A DNA stretch of 64,000 nucleotides from Styela clava. Taxonomy: Eukaryota > Chordata > Ascidiacea > Stolidobranchia > Styelidae. Where the stretch lies: NCBI RefSeq assembly GCF_964204865.1, contig NC_135258.1, forward strand, positions 15,863,001-15,927,000. The letters run 5' to 3'. The stretch's first letter is position 1. Every line of letters starts with the position of its first letter. The notes under the pieces are model-generated. The model did no database searches. It saw only the letters and a list, made by a program, of their open reading frames with translations, and was not told where the DNA came from. Shown piece by piece: positions 29,401 to 40,372 of the stretch. A program made the translations under genes and the position numbers.

Positions 29401-30716
29401 ATTCCAGATAAAGATCCATACAGTTTTTGGTAATGAAGCGTGGCATAATAACAGGCGATGAATACAATAGTTGATGAATATTTGACATATTCACCTTCAT
29501 GAATATGATTTGGTAAATAGAAAAGGTCATTTAAGATGAGTATTAAATTAAATTGAAGAATTAAATGATGTCAAATAATAAATATGAAAGAATTAATAAA
29601 TCTTTAAGAGTGGAAATGTATCCGTCATTTCTGACATTTGATCATTATGGCTTTATTAATGTTATTCCTTATAATAATTAATTATTTGATACAATATAGG
29701 ACATACTAAAAATGATTGAAATGAGAATATTATTTAATATTTACATTATTTAAAGTTTATGTCACAACTGAACTGAATGTACGTGAATATTTTGCTGTGC
29801 ACAAAATTGAGATGCACTTGTAGATAAAAATTGTTACTTAAATCAAAATATTACCATTCTGATTTGGCAACGTTGGATAAATCTGATTGATAACTTTCAT
29901 CCAGTTGTGCAAAACAGCATGTCCAAGTTCAGTTGGATTAGAGAAAAATTTGATGGTCCATCCCTTTTTAACAATCCTCATTTTTAACTCATTTAACCTT
30001 TTTTCCGCATATTCGCTTTCTGCTTCAAACATAGCAAGCTCATCTCCACTTTGGCGACTTTCTATGGAAATTTCAGAGGCAGTATAGGAAGTGGCATTAA
30101 ATGATTTATCTGTCTTTTTCAAATATGAATGCTTAAAATCACGAATATAAAAAAAGCAATATTTGGCAGTTGATGTTTGTTCAAGGGCCGCAGCTTGTAT
30201 TTCCAATTCCATCAAACTGCAAAGTTGCCATTTTTTCTCCAAAACCCAAGAATGGCCGAGTTTTCCAGCCGTCAATAAATTCTGGTCAAGGTTAGATGGA
30301 GCATTCTGTATATATCGACCAAATGGTGCCGGTGCATTAAGAAAAGAGTCCGTTGGCAATCTGTGAGGTCCATACTTTTGTCCAAAAATTGCCATAAAAA
30401 ATGGGCAACATTGTTTAATACTATCTAAAGCATGCGAAAGTGCAAAATCAGACGAGAAACGGCTTTCTACTACAGTCCGTCTGAAATCGACAGGAACAAA
30501 TCTGGCACCACGTTTTTGACAATATTCATTTAGTTTTGGAAATACATCAGTGTGAAGATGTTTAAATTCTTCTTCGAAATCATCAAATGTGCTGCTTATA
30601 TATGGAGATATAACTTGGTGATTTTGAAATTCAGGATATGATAAAATCTTCGATGATTTTGTATCAACATCACACTTTGTTATCAGATGAGCATCCAAGG
30701 CAATGCTGTCCTTCAT
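8447..30716 (-). CDS. TTC41: TTC41-like protein (DUF4062 / NACHT ATPase / TPR), 25 exons, complete
   Basis: Exons in transcription order: 30716-29855, 28177-28040, 27605-27494, 26227-26092, 25598-25498, 25207-25053, 24406-24230, 23685-23526, 23096-22856, 22156-22020, 21198-21049, 19865-19751, 18656-18440, 17848-17750, 17096-16924, 16505-16310, 15504-15343, 14702-14564, 13986-13883, 13008-12879, 12078-11904, 10927-10796, 10462-10378, 9799-9504, 8794-8447. Phases join throughout, giving about 1,579 residues. Exon 1 carries the TTC41/NPHP3-type DUF4062 region (SPYISSTFDDFEEEF, then FFMAIFGQKYG). Exon 4 has Walker A GDPGSGKS (about residues 391-398) and exon 6 Walker B CILIIDSLND (about 479-488). 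SWLPDKIP and a winged-helix-like stretch follow, then TPR-like helices (for example LHLAQMCIDNGNYENAENLL). The tail is basic, with two RPYS motifs and TAWYNVPGRYPMP. Similarity to vertebrate TTC41 is colinear through the TPR part. The family is linked to testis and cilia in vertebrates, and human TTC41 is annotated as a pseudogene. Uncertain points: the exon 2 donor (28040, or 27985, which breaks phase) and whether exon 25 ends at 8447 or splices at 8520. Confidence 0.88.
8909..9176. mobile_element. hAT-type miniature element with perfect 8-bp target duplication
   Basis: It starts 'caggggtgggcaaggttttt' and ends 'gtagtttccccatgtcag'. It is flanked on both sides by ATCTACAA (8901-8908 and 9177-9184). 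The 268-bp element has no coding capacity, so it is non-autonomous. It sits in the last intron of the TTC41-like gene, and a related copy is at 1810-2122. Confidence 0.85.
10185..10315 (-). repeat. tRNA-derived SINE head (family B), reverse strand
   Basis: Read on the minus strand, a tRNA-like segment shows an A-box-like 'tagtgattaaagc' and a degenerate B box 'ggatttaaattcc'. It is followed by 'ttgggtaggcaagtcc', shared with 14880-14990 and 1636-1800. It lies just beyond the 3' end of TTC41 exon 23, in the intron before exon 24. Confidence 0.5.
12135..12360. mobile_element. hAT-type miniature element with perfect 8-bp target duplication
   Basis: The 226-bp element has ends 'caggggcgtagacag' and 'ctggctacgccactg', which are inverted relatives. 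It has G-rich and C-rich subterminal runs and is flanked by perfect GTCGGGTA repeats (12127-12134 and 12361-12368). It lies in a TTC41 intron and is non-coding. Confidence 0.85.
13315..13515. mobile_element. hAT-type miniature element
   Basis: The 201-bp element has inverted ends 'caggggtggccaac' and 'gttggccacccctg', plus subterminal 'cgcgatcga' motifs near both ends. The flanking 8-mers atataagt and atattagt differ at one base, consistent with an older target duplication. It lies between TTC41 exons 20 and 19. Confidence 0.85.
14880..14990 (-). repeat. tRNA-derived SINE fragment (family B)
   Basis: The minus strand carries 'gagttcgaacccc', a B-box-like stretch. The downstream 'ttgggtaagcaatgcc' is shared with the copies at 10185-10315 and 1636-1800. 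It is truncated, with no clear A box, and lies in a TTC41 intron. Confidence 0.5.
15570..15785 (+). repeat. SINE family A, diverged copy
   Basis: Shares with the intact element at 31572-31920 the segments 'tttcctccacc..aagtccatgc', 'acatggactggtaaccag', 'cctctcctcc.ggataaatatg' and the 'aaatcctat' tail. The tRNA-like head is decayed. It lies in a TTC41 intron. Confidence 0.65.
16646..16840. repeat. hAT-type element remnant
   Basis: Starts 'gggtcggcaacctttagcat', like the left end of the element at 20254-20796, and continues with the same 'agagc..', 'gagccaca' vocabulary. No convincing second terminus or target duplication is visible, so it is a truncated or decayed relative. The right boundary is a guess. 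Confidence 0.45.
17632..17721. repeat. Near-perfect palindrome (34-bp arms, 22-bp spacer)
   Basis: Left arm 17632-17665 and right arm 17688-17721 are inverted complements with two mismatches in 34. The core 'ggcgcacaacctgaac' pairs with 'gttcaggttgtgcgcc'. The arm vocabulary 'gtgtaccaggtt' and 'actcccgtag' recurs at about 28240-28300 and 43130-43280, so this is probably a fold-back copy of a dispersed element. It lies in the intron between TTC41 exons 14 and 15 and would form a strong hairpin in the pre-mRNA. Confidence 0.8.
20186..20905. mobile_element. Nested elements: hAT element (20254-20796) inside an inverted-repeat MITE
   Basis: The inner 543-bp element starts 'caggggtcgggaaccttttt' and ends 'gggttcccgacccctg', with perfect 8-bp target duplications GGTTAGGG (20246-20253, 20797-20804). 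The surrounding sequence is itself an inverted repeat: 'gcattttgctgtaaaac' and 'gtatttgtgataaaaa' (about 20190-20230) return as complements 'tttttatcacaaatac' and 'gttttacagcaaaatgc' (about 20859-20895). The hAT copy therefore landed in the spacer of an older hairpin element. Confidence 0.85.
20920..20998. repeat. Short minisatellite
   Basis: Four or so degenerate units of about 15-18 bp of the form 'gaaatttcctgtggc', 'gagatttcctacagc', 'gaaatttcttgcggc' and 'aaatcttcctagaac'. They directly abut the inverted-repeat MITE and share its 'ttgcggc' motif. Confidence 0.6.
21326..21474. mobile_element. hAT-type miniature element with perfect 8-bp target duplication
   Basis: Ends 'cagtggtgggattcag' and 'tttgaaccactgctg' are inverted relatives. 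Two internal 'gaaccgg' boxes are present. Flanking CTAATAGG is perfect on both sides (21318-21325, 21475-21482). It is non-coding, 149 bp, and lies in a TTC41 intron. Confidence 0.8.
22428..22708. mobile_element. hAT-type miniature element inserted in a SINE
   Basis: Starts 'caggggtgggcaaattgcgg' and ends 'aataattgcccaccactg'. The flanking 8-mers tactaggc and cactaggc match at seven of eight positions. The flanks (22320-22427 and 22709-22735) resemble SINE family B, so the element split an older retroposon. Confidence 0.8.
25342..25490 (+). repeat. SINE family A, 3' fragment
   Basis: Shares 'aagtccatgaat', 'cccatacccaacatagactg', 'cgagaggccgtggtttgcc' and 'ttcctctc...gataaacatg' with the intact SINE at 31572-31920. 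The 5' head is missing. It lies in a TTC41 intron. Confidence 0.7.
28240..28440. repeat. Dispersed repeat, fragment
   Basis: The segment with 'actcccgtagtgtgtgtacc', 'ataattttattccgatttt' and 'catgagttaggggac' matches, in rearranged order, the block at about 43130-43280 in the first copy of the segmental duplication. Its family is unknown to me. It lies in the first intron of the TTC41-like gene, which otherwise (28178-29854) holds nothing I recognise. Confidence 0.5.
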
Positions 30717-31571
30717 TTTTATTTTTCTGGCATCAAATGATTCGAAATATCCTTAGGGTCATTAGATGTGCATTTTTTGCAAAATTTGCAACACATAAAA
30801 TTATTGGATATATTATTTAAATCTGTATAAAAATGTCCAATATCATTATATCATAAATGTTTTAATTGGCATCCTAGATTAGTAACCAATGGTCAAATCC
30901 TTTGTCCATCACCTCACCCCGAGAGTACGGTAATAAATTGGTATAGTTGATGACAAGCCAGATATATTCCAGTCATTCCCAAAACTTTAAATCTTACATA
31001 ATAGTGGCTGAAATTTTCATGATAACTGGTATGTATCATGTTCCTCTTATTCTCTTTAGAAATCAATGGTTAGTCGTAACAGTGATGTTTCCATTTCAAA
31101 CAAGAGCTCAAGCAAACATATTAATGTAATGAACAAAATATTTGAAAATAGACTATCTGACCATGGATTAAATATTTTCGATGATTGATATATCAGTATA
31201 TCAGTTTATTAATTGCTTTGCTGAGTCTCAAGATAGCAAGATCTGAAATAATTGAAATTGAACTCCTCAATTTTACATATCTTTGAAAAACATGAAATAT
31301 TCAGATATTCTATCATGTGTTTAAAAGGAAAGAGCTCATATTTATATTCTGATATAATGACTCCAGTAAAACAAATTAAAAAAATAGCAAAATAATTGAT
31401 TTATTTCAGATACATCGGCATGATTCCATTGGAGGAAATCATCAGTCAACATCGGTTATTTACCATACAACCAACATGATTTGAATTTACATAAGAATGT
31501 AATAAATATACCTATGTTCTGATGTCGGTAATTGCACCAGGCCACTCTCAGACTCAAACTGTGCAACTGTT
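30717..31571. other. Intergenic, upstream of TTC41
   Basis: This is the region 5' of the TTC41-like start codon. No upstream coding exon is needed, because exon 1 already begins just before the conserved SPYISST block. No convincing TATA box or repeat is seen. Confidence 0.4.
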
Positions 31572-31920
31572 TGGCGCGGCGGTGTGGCTCAACGGGCTAA
31601 GCGTTAGGAATACGCTCGCTACCGCACCTCTAATTACTCTGCGTGGGTTCGCAGGTTCGAATCCAATGCAGGGACGGTTATGTGCGAGAGGATTGCTGGA
31701 CTCCTCGCCGTCGTTGTGTGGTTCACGTAACCCCTGGTCGGTTACAGCTTCCTCCACCACAAAGTCCATGCTTCCGAAAACAAACAATACAGTAAAAACT
31801 AATCCCATACCCGACTTGGAATGGTAACCGGACGAGAGGCCGTGGTTCGCCATATGGATAAGCCGTCTTATCGGCTTTCCTCTCCCCCGGGATAAATATG
31901 TAAATCCTATCCTATCCTGT
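31572..31920 (+). mobile_element. tRNA-derived SINE, family A, apparently full length
   Basis: It begins 'ggcgcggcggtg'. The A box TGGCTCAACGG is at 31585-31595 and the B box GGTTCGAATCC at 31654-31664. This spacing suggests a long-variable-arm tRNA ancestor (Leu/Ser type). A unique body follows, then a shared 3' block ('cgagaggccgtggttcgcc', 'ctctcccccgggataaatat') and a short tail of 'tcctatcctatcctg' repeats. Both Pol III promoter boxes are intact. Truncated relatives lie at 15570-15785 and 25342-25490. Confidence 0.85.
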
Positions 31921-32043
31921 CTGGCCGCGTTCTGAAAATGTAAAACCTATACGCGAGACAGAAGAAGCGAAGAAGCACGTTTCGTGTTTGTTTACATCGA
32001 TGCGCTTGAATGGTCGTTGCAATGGTAACCAACTCCCATGAAG

Positions 32044-32130
32044 CAGTGGTCCCCAAACTTTATCTTGGTGCGTGCAAATTATCAGGAAAAAACTCACGGC
32101 GCACTTACACGAACAAATGTTGCTTTTAAA
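32044..32130. repeat. hAT-type element end, truncated
   Basis: Starts 'cagtggtccccaaacttt', a common hAT terminus, followed by 'gcgcacttacacgaac'. No matching second end or target duplication is visible. Confidence 0.4.
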
Positions 32131-32271
32131 CAAGCCGAATTTCGCATTGAGTTAACATGGTATTGGTGTTTGAGTTGACTTGTTGGCCAAGGTATAGATG
32201 GTAAAATTTTGTGTGTTTTTTGCATGGTGTGATAAATTTTTCTCTGTCCCAAGCAGAATGTCATCATAGAT

Positions 32272-33152
32272 CAGGGATGGCGAACCACTGACCCGCGGGT
32301 CACAAAGTGACCCACCGCGTTTTATTTGTGATCCGCCAAGCGAAGGCACGAATAAAATAAAAAAAAATGCTAACATATCAGTGATAAAAATTGATAAAAC
32401 CGGCCTTAAATTAATCTAACAATAACTAAACTATTATAATGTACCGTCAGTTGGACAGTCAGGAAGGGCTGCAATCGCTCATGTTCAAAATGTTGATTTT
32501 CGGGCCGGTATGGTAATTTTCAAAACCCCTAATCTTGTACGCATGTATGCACCGCTGTGCACCGTTATTCAGCTATTGAGCCTGACATCGTTTATGATAT
32601 AACAATGCAATTGATCTGTTCATTTCTCGCAATGCCTGTCTTTTTTGGAAGTGCATCTGCAGACTGTTTTAGGGGTTATACGAGAACTAGATGCTACTTT
32701 GCATTTTATTAGTTTCTCGTCTACAATGCCGTTGTGAAAACAAAAACTTTCAGACTTGAAATAAAAATCTAGAAATCTGATATAACAATGGGGCAGTGTA
32801 AAAGAGCTTTAATGTGGTTGGAAGCTGATCAAAAATTATAACACTATCAAAGCGGAATTACCTCCAAACACTAGAACCGTAAAATAATTTAACGCATCAT
32901 CCTAAACGTTTTTGGTAATTCATGTGTCTGTTTTCGTACTCTAATATCATTAAATCGAGTGCCATGAAAAGTCCCTGATAGAAGTGCTGCATAAGTAAAG
33001 CCCAAAACTACACCAACACCAGCTTATAAGATTTGTTTCAGAAGTTTCTTATAGATACAAACGTGAATTAAATATCTGTGACCCACTCTCTTCTGTTCCG
33101 CGATAAAATTATAATTTTTGACCCATTCATTGAAAAAGGTTCGCCATCCCTG
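32272..33152. mobile_element. 881-bp hAT-type non-autonomous element with perfect 8-bp target duplication
   Basis: Inverted ends are 'cagggatggcgaacc' and 'ggttcgccatccctg'. Flanking TCATAGAT is perfect on both sides (32264-32271, 33153-33160). Subterminal 'gacccgcgggtcacaaa' and 'ctgtgacccactc' blocks are typical of such elements. No transposase open frame is present. It is the largest such element in the window and looks recent. Confidence 0.88.
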
Positions 33153-36100
33153 TCATAGATCATCTATCCATCGCTTTATAATGACAATACATCCCATTTA
33201 TTAAACAATTATTTTTTGCCTGTAATAAATAGTTCAGAGCGTTCCCCTTCACCCAATCATTGAAACATCTACTCGCAGTTTTATTTTTTTATTTTTCAGG
33301 TTACTTCAAAGTGAAAAAATGAAGTAAAACACATAAGGAAAAAATCAAACAAAGACTCCGATATTCTGTGAAATAACAACCTTGTTCCTATATCCTTGTC
33401 TGATATCAATACCCAAGAATGAAAAACCTCACTTACACCCTTTGTAACCAATTTATTTTCCTATCCCACTTTACTTAATTGTAGTAATTTTACTGTTACC
33501 GGTAACTTTTTTTACTTATTACAATCTGGACTATAATTTGGCAATGATAGGCTCTAATTTGGGGAATGAAATGGTCTCGCCCACCTCTTTATGCACCCAA
33601 TTCTGGCAACTTTAGTTGGGCAACTTGGCATTTGACTCCAACTACAATCAGCTTGGCAATATGTTTTCAATAGAATCTTCCTTTTATATTTTAATTAACG
33701 ATTAGAAGATCGATCAATTTAGCAATGGCAACCATTACAAAAATATCAATATGGTGTGGCAAATAATTTTTTTCTTTTCTAGTATTTATTTATTTTTTTG
33801 TTTATTGTATAGTATACCCTAAATTTATCGCGTTTTATTCTTACTTAAATAACCTCTCAGTGGTTGCGTGTGTGTGTGTGTGTGAATTAACTTAATAATT
33901 TTAGGTAGTAAACACGTACCACTTCCTCTTGGCAAAACCTTCCATCATATATTTTGTACGTTATAAACCTTATCTAAGGTTTCATTTATTCCCCTGTTTT
34001 CATAATCAGTTTTTATTTATTTGTTTTTATCTGTCAAATGTATTGTTATGCTGATTATGGAGTCGAAATAAACTTATACTCATATATACTTATACGAATA
34101 AATGATATTCACCTGAGTCAGTGTTTTGCTTTATATCTAGCGTAACATAATTGATATGAAGTGTCCCAACTCCCAAGTGAGTCTGAAGATCGTCTCAAAT
34201 TTGAACATTTGCCATCATCCAATGGTAGCCCAAGGCCGCCTGGATCACGTAAGCGGTAAGCCAGGACTGTGGAAGAAAATTTACAATGGTCTCTCGATTT
34301 CTGTTTCTAGATTTAGGGTGTATAGTAGGCTACATATTTTTCCATTAGCGATAAAACTATTCGTAACCCAGGTTGAAATTCCAAAGGTGTTGTTCGCACA
34401 TTATAGGAGGGTGTGAAGAAATCACTTCTGTATACAAGTATTGGATCAGCATTAGATGCCGTTTTATTCACTGTGGAATTTTTTGTAAAACACAATCAAT
34501 CACTGAAAAACAAATGAATGGCTTGTTTGGTGGCGCATGAAGTTAAGCATTTCGAATATGTCCGTCGACATATGGTCAATTTCTGTCAGTTCAAAGCGGG
34601 GAGAAAATGCTGTTTGGGAAGATTGATCTGCTGTGGACTGTTATAGCTAACTACTCTTATATTACTACAATACTCATGACATTCCTATACTTTCCTTTTT
34701 CCTTCAATAGCTAACCAGTTATGTGGTCCAACGCGCAGCCGCAATCCATCAACGGTAGCTACATGAATAATGTAATGAAGTGGCATGAATGTTCACTTCG
34801 TACTACGCTCCGTATGAACTTCAGAAAACTTTAAAAACAAAACAGCTTTCTTAGCCATCAAGCCCAAATAGACGTCGCCATCACACACATAATCACAATG
34901 GCAGGCTTTAAAAACTGAACTTAACTAAGGTTATTATTCGAGTGGATTGTTGGAATACCCGCCAGTGTATTTTCGCGCGGATCTGTTTTTTTTTCTACGC
35001 GACTGACTTCTGAAAATTGTTTCTTCCATGGCCCACCAGAGCTATAACTGTGGATTGCTTTTATATTTTTTTGAAACACATATGAGATATAAGCTTCGTA
35101 ACAAGAACAATACTATATATAAAGCGGTTCTAAAACTAGGAGAAGTCATCAGTCGCGCCAGACGTCATCAATTTAGGGGGATATTTTCAAACACGTAGAA
35201 AATGTATAACAGAATCACGTTTTCGCTCGAGTATATTATCTCGATATAGAGGTCATATGCAATTATTGATAAGAAATTCTCACGGTATTATACATATTTT
35301 AGCGATACATGTTGCCCGTTTCCTGTGAATATACTGTCACAAAAATGTGTTAAGAATGTTGTTATTTAATAGTTGTTCATATGTAAATACTACGCAAATT
35401 ACTCTCGAAGAATATTCAGGTAGGCATGGACTAGGTATATTAGAATGCATTTACTAATGGAGGTTGTATATTTGTATGTTTTGAACAGGCTGTGAGGAAA
35501 ATAATACGCTTATTGTACTTTTCATAATATTTAGAATGTCTATAGCAGGGCGAAAAGCTAGTTGAATATACTATTACAATGTCAATGGTCATTCAATGTT
35601 TAGAATATAATAGAAACATTGTCGATGCATTTTAGAAAGTTCGCAAGAATAGCAATCAATGTTAATTCTGAAAATTCGGATTTTTTCATCAAACTGAAAA
35701 ATAACGTTAAATAAATAAGCAAAATTATTTACGTCGATTATTAAACCCCGTACAAAATATATTTCTGTTTTATTATAGTTTCATTCCAAATTACTCTAAC
35801 AGATTATAGTAATTAAACTATGGCGTCACATTCGATCATTAACACCAAGTATTATGCAATAGATTGTATTAGAAAGCAACTCAAAACACCCTCAGGGCAC
35901 CTGTGGTCGCGCTACTCAATGAAACCCGATAGACTGGTAATGGGCGCACATTCGTACGTACCAGTCACATACTCGATATGTTATACCCATAATTTACAAG
36001 CAGATGGAAGTTTAGGGGAAATTCACAAACAAGTACTTGTGTATTTTTATGTTTAGACATTAGGCAGTGGAACTGCAAAAAAAGCCTAAAGTATAAGTTG

Positions 36101-36719
36101 AGGCTCGATTATTTCAAGGTTGCATCTTTTAGGCAATGTGAGGATTATCTATACAAGTATAGTTTGGGAGTACAGTATTTCAATCTCCTGGGAAGGTTTT
36201 ATCCAATATCTTTCAATGCCGCAGGTCTTTTTTTGGTTGTGACAAAAACAAGGTGATATTTCTGTCAAAGGTATATAAGTTGACAATATAATTCCCATCC
36301 GATTATCAGCTTCCCAGGACCCAGAGTATTATGCACGGTACTAATATTCAAGCAAATTATTGAATTCGTGTATTTCAGGTTTATCTTCAAAGTAGAAAGT
36401 ATTATGTTTATTTATATTTATAATAATTATAAATTTATCAACGAATTAAAATGTATGAATTCAATCCATTCTATCTCTTTATAAAAAAGGCGATAAAAAA
36501 GTCGTGCAATAATATTTCATGAAGAATTATTTAAACATTATGAGAATAATAATGAATGTCATTTCATGTCTAAAACCAATTGAATATGCCGGGAGACATT
36601 TTTCATGACTTTTCATGTAAAAAAAAAACTTGATAGTTTCGTTTTTGACAGGTACTTATAATAAACACAAAAATTTAGGGTAAGCAGGAAATTGCATTTT
36701 CTAGTGATTCGAATATAAA
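33153..36719. other. Intergenic between the hAT element and SLC35E3
   Basis: AT-rich DNA without a supportable exon. A short (gt)n run lies at about 33867-33884. Small open frames at 34156-34416 and 35820-36056 have no splice context or recognisable protein and are probably chance. The 5' UTR and promoter of the SLC35E3-like gene should lie just upstream of 36720, but no clear core element is seen. Confidence 0.4.
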
Positions 36720-39700
36720 ATGCTTTTTGTTGTGGCCGTCTTAGTGCTAAATTTCATCTTCAGCATTGGAGTTATTTTCACAAATAAATTTCTATACAAA
36801 TACTACAATGTTCCTCCAATATCACTTGCCAGTGCTCATTTCGCAGCTACTTTCACGGGACTGACGACGTTCTGGTTACTTGGTGGATTTAAAGTAAGTA
36901 ATCGTCATTGAATTAATTTCATCGGTGTTTAGGTAATATGCATATTTGTTAATATAACATATATCTCAAGTGATATGATTGTTAATATTCAATGATATTT
37001 ATAACTAACAGTTGCTGACAATACCCTTAGAAATGATAGGATTTGGGACTGATGTGCTCAAAGAAAGTTTATCCTAAAGTTCTTCCCCGCCCCCTGCTGT
37101 GTTGAATTCCCCGCTATTTGACTGCTTGCTGAGCACTTTCAATTTGAAATACATCCAGTATAGTGGCACCAAAATACGTTACTGACTACGACGACATCGC
37201 AAATTTGAATAGTTTTTTTTATAGATATATAATGCAGTTATATAATAATAATTGCGCCTATTCATTTTACTATCGATTGCGTGTGGCATTGCCTGAAGCT
37301 AATATCAGAAAACTGTAGTGGTTTTCTTAGATTTTTCTTATAACAATGATTTTCGAGAATCCAAGAAATTAAATGATGAAAAAATTCAGCTAAATTTTCT
37401 CATAACCCATAATCTATGTTTGCATATGTATTACAAATAGATGCAATAAATATAATCTTTTTATCGATACTGCGTAATTGTGACTAAATGCATTTTCAAA
37501 CTAGCTAAAAGAATGCTGGTACCCATGGTTTTCTCTCAATTACAACCTTGAGAATCTATAACAAGCGGATCATTTGTAGTATATATATTAAACAGTCATA
37601 CTCCCTGAAACGATTTTCATTAACGACTTGTGCCCGAAAAAGTTGGAATAAAATTTTATTGTAGGAGAGATAAAAACCAGAAAATGAATGCAAATTTAGC
37701 CGCCTCGGTTAAACTCTGAGATTGAGACTCGCATTTTTACTTAATATAATACTTGTGCTGCAAATAATCATATTTACATATTGCAAAATTTTGTTTACTT
37801 TCAGTTTGCTTCAATTAACTGTTATTATTCAATTGTATTTTTTTTACCGATTTTCCCTGTATTTTCAGATAAAGCATATCAAGTTCATTAAAGTACTTCC
37901 CATATCCATTGCTTTCAGTAGCTCGGTTGTTTTCACAAATTTCTCATTGAAATACAATTCCGTTGGAACATACCAGATTTTGAAATGTCTCGGAGATCCA
38001 ATGTTAATTGTTCTACAGACGTTTATGTATAATAAAACGTATCCAGCAAATATTAAAATGACTTTGGTGAGTTATTTATTACTTGCAAAGTTCTGCATTG
38101 ATTGATTGCAGAGTTATTTAATTGACATAACCACTATAAATCAATCTCTTTTATGACTTTATACAATATTAGTAAGTCGGATGACCTCTTATATTATGCC
38201 CTTTTCAATACGATTTCATTAACGTTTGTTTTATCAAATACCCTACTACGTAAATGAAAGTTCTTATAAGCACACACGACTAAATATTTCCGTTTGAAGT
38301 ATAAAATATCAACCATATACGTTTTGGTAATCAAAATCTCCAAGTCTGCGTTTTAATGTTTATACAGTATATAGAATAAAATCAAACCAAGCTGAATTTC
38401 AATGGTTTTAACGGCAAAGTTTCGTTATTTAAATATGTGCTCAAATATTAGTCAATTTCGAGCAAGGTATTTTACTTGTTTGAGGTCTTTGTTTATGATA
38501 TTGGGGAACATCGTCAAAATAACAGTTTCATATATTATCCTAATTTGAAATAGTCGGTCATTAGCGTGTCGTCTGAGTAATAGCTGAATTTCTATCAATT
38601 GTAGAAATAGTAACAAAAAACGATTTGAATCCAGCACTCAATAATTCAACGTCGTTTTCAGATAAAACATCACAATTTCTAACATCTCCAATAAAATAAA
38701 ATCGTGCATACATCACTTCCCTGAAACTTAGCTCACATACCTAAATGCATTTTATCCATTTATATATATATATTCATTTATTTTAGGGCATCATGGTGTG
38801 TGGTATTGTACTTAATTCAATGTTTGATGTGACATTCAACATGGTTGGAATCATATTTGCAATGGTTGCTGTCGTTGCTTCTACTTTTTATATATTGGTA
38901 AGACTGATTATGGGTCAGTAACAGTAGCGTGGTAGTATTCAGAATAATTTCAGTATCCGTATGTATGTAGGCTAAATGTATCATTTAGCGAACTAAGTTT
39001 GTCTCACCGAACAAATCGTCAAAGTTTGTCCGACGCAGTGTGTTTCCTCAACACCTGGGGGGTTGGGGGCACAGGATACGGCCTTCACCACCAAAACTAC
39101 CCGTAACAGTTTCCAGTGATCGGGCAACCGCTTCCCATTCCAGAAAACAACGCTAACCGACCTCTAAACCCTTAAATCATTCGAGTTTGACCTGATTGAC
39201 AGGATTGACCCGCCTTCAAATCATCGCTATGCCTTGTTGTGTGGCGAATCCGTTGCCTAACGTTGGTTTTCAGAACCCTTTAAATATATATACATGTCAA
39301 TAATGTTTATACTGATTTTTACAGTGGATTGAGAAAAAGCAAGAAGAACTAGAAGTTACCCCGTTACAATTACTTATGTATCAAGCTCCCACTTCTTCAA
39401 TGCTTTTAAATTCTGTTGTTTTATTTATTGAACCACCTTGGGAAGAACATGGGATATTATGCGGGTTGCATGAATCAGTGGTAAGTAGTTAAACAGATTG
39501 AATGAAAAAGCTAAAATATTTTTTCGCAATAGCTCAGTGTTATGGAACATAAATTCCCACAGAGATACCAACGATGAATTAACGAGATAGCGATGAGAGA
39601 CCGCCGACTTATCGATCTAGCGGCGTGTATCCTTCCGTCTGACTAAAATCAATACCTCGCTAATTATACGACATAATTCATTCAAAATCAATGAGCTTCT

Positions 39701-40372
39701 GGTCCGATATATGATGAATGCACGTACAAAATTTGGAGCAGATTCAACCTCGCTTTCGTGAGATATCGCGCAATATACGAAAGTGTCCAACAGGCAGGCA
39801 TTGAAAATAATAAGAATTTCGTACACCCTTGTTTAGATGGTGGGTGCAATTGTGTATCACTCAATTATAACTTTGTCTTATCTCTCACAAATAATGTAAT
39901 AACTATGCTCGTCATATTTTTTAATTAATATCGAGTAGAAACTAGAAAAAAGATTAATCGTTTTAAACAAAAATTTCATTTTAAGGCAGTCGTATTCGTA
40001 TCGATGGTGATGGCCTGTGGAGTAAACATTACAGTGTTTTATATCATACGACATACATCAGTCGTCACATATGCTGTGTTTTCGAAATTAAAAACTTGCG
40101 TCGTGATTCTTGGAGGAGCTGTTATATTATCACAAGAAGCTCAGGAACCTGTTCAAATATTGGGAATTGTACTAACTTTAATTGGAACAATAATTTATAC
40201 GATTATAAAGTTGAGAAATATTAGGACAAATCATCTCGATTCACAGGACGCGTCACAAAAGGACCCGCCTTCTTCAAAATCAAATTTAAAGCAAATTTCA
40301 ATAGAGGTAATTCCGAAAAAACATCAAAGTATTGCTAATTTAATCAGTACTGAATATGAGAAGTCCATTTAA
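36720..40372 (+). CDS. SLC35E3: SLC35E3-like nucleotide-sugar/triose-phosphate transporter family protein
   Basis: Five exons, all phase 0: 36720-36893, 37869-38066, 38787-38897, 39325-39480 and 39986-40372 (TAA). They encode 341 residues, close to the roughly 313 of human SLC35E3. The protein is almost entirely hydrophobic helices, as expected for the EamA/TPT fold. Matching blocks include FSIGVIFTNKFLYKYY (family: VSICIVFLNKWIY), SSVVFTNFSLKYNSVGTYQ (family: FVVFTNLSLQNNTIGTYQ), GIVLNSMFDV, QLLMYQAPTSSMLL and NITVFYIIRHTSVVTYAVFSKLK. The C-terminal tail of about 40 residues is hydrophilic and low complexity. Family members sit in Golgi/ER membranes, and the SLC35E3 substrate is not established. 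The start is the only in-frame ATG before the first helix. Neighbours give no functional hint. Confidence 0.88.

Noticed and set aside
31573..31680. A functional tRNA gene
   Set aside because: The A and B boxes are good, but the region does not close into a cloverleaf with matching acceptor arms and is joined to a SINE body seen elsewhere.
31522..31853. About 100-codon open frames on both strands
   Set aside because: Both lie in the GC-richer tRNA-derived SINE, which explains the absence of stops.
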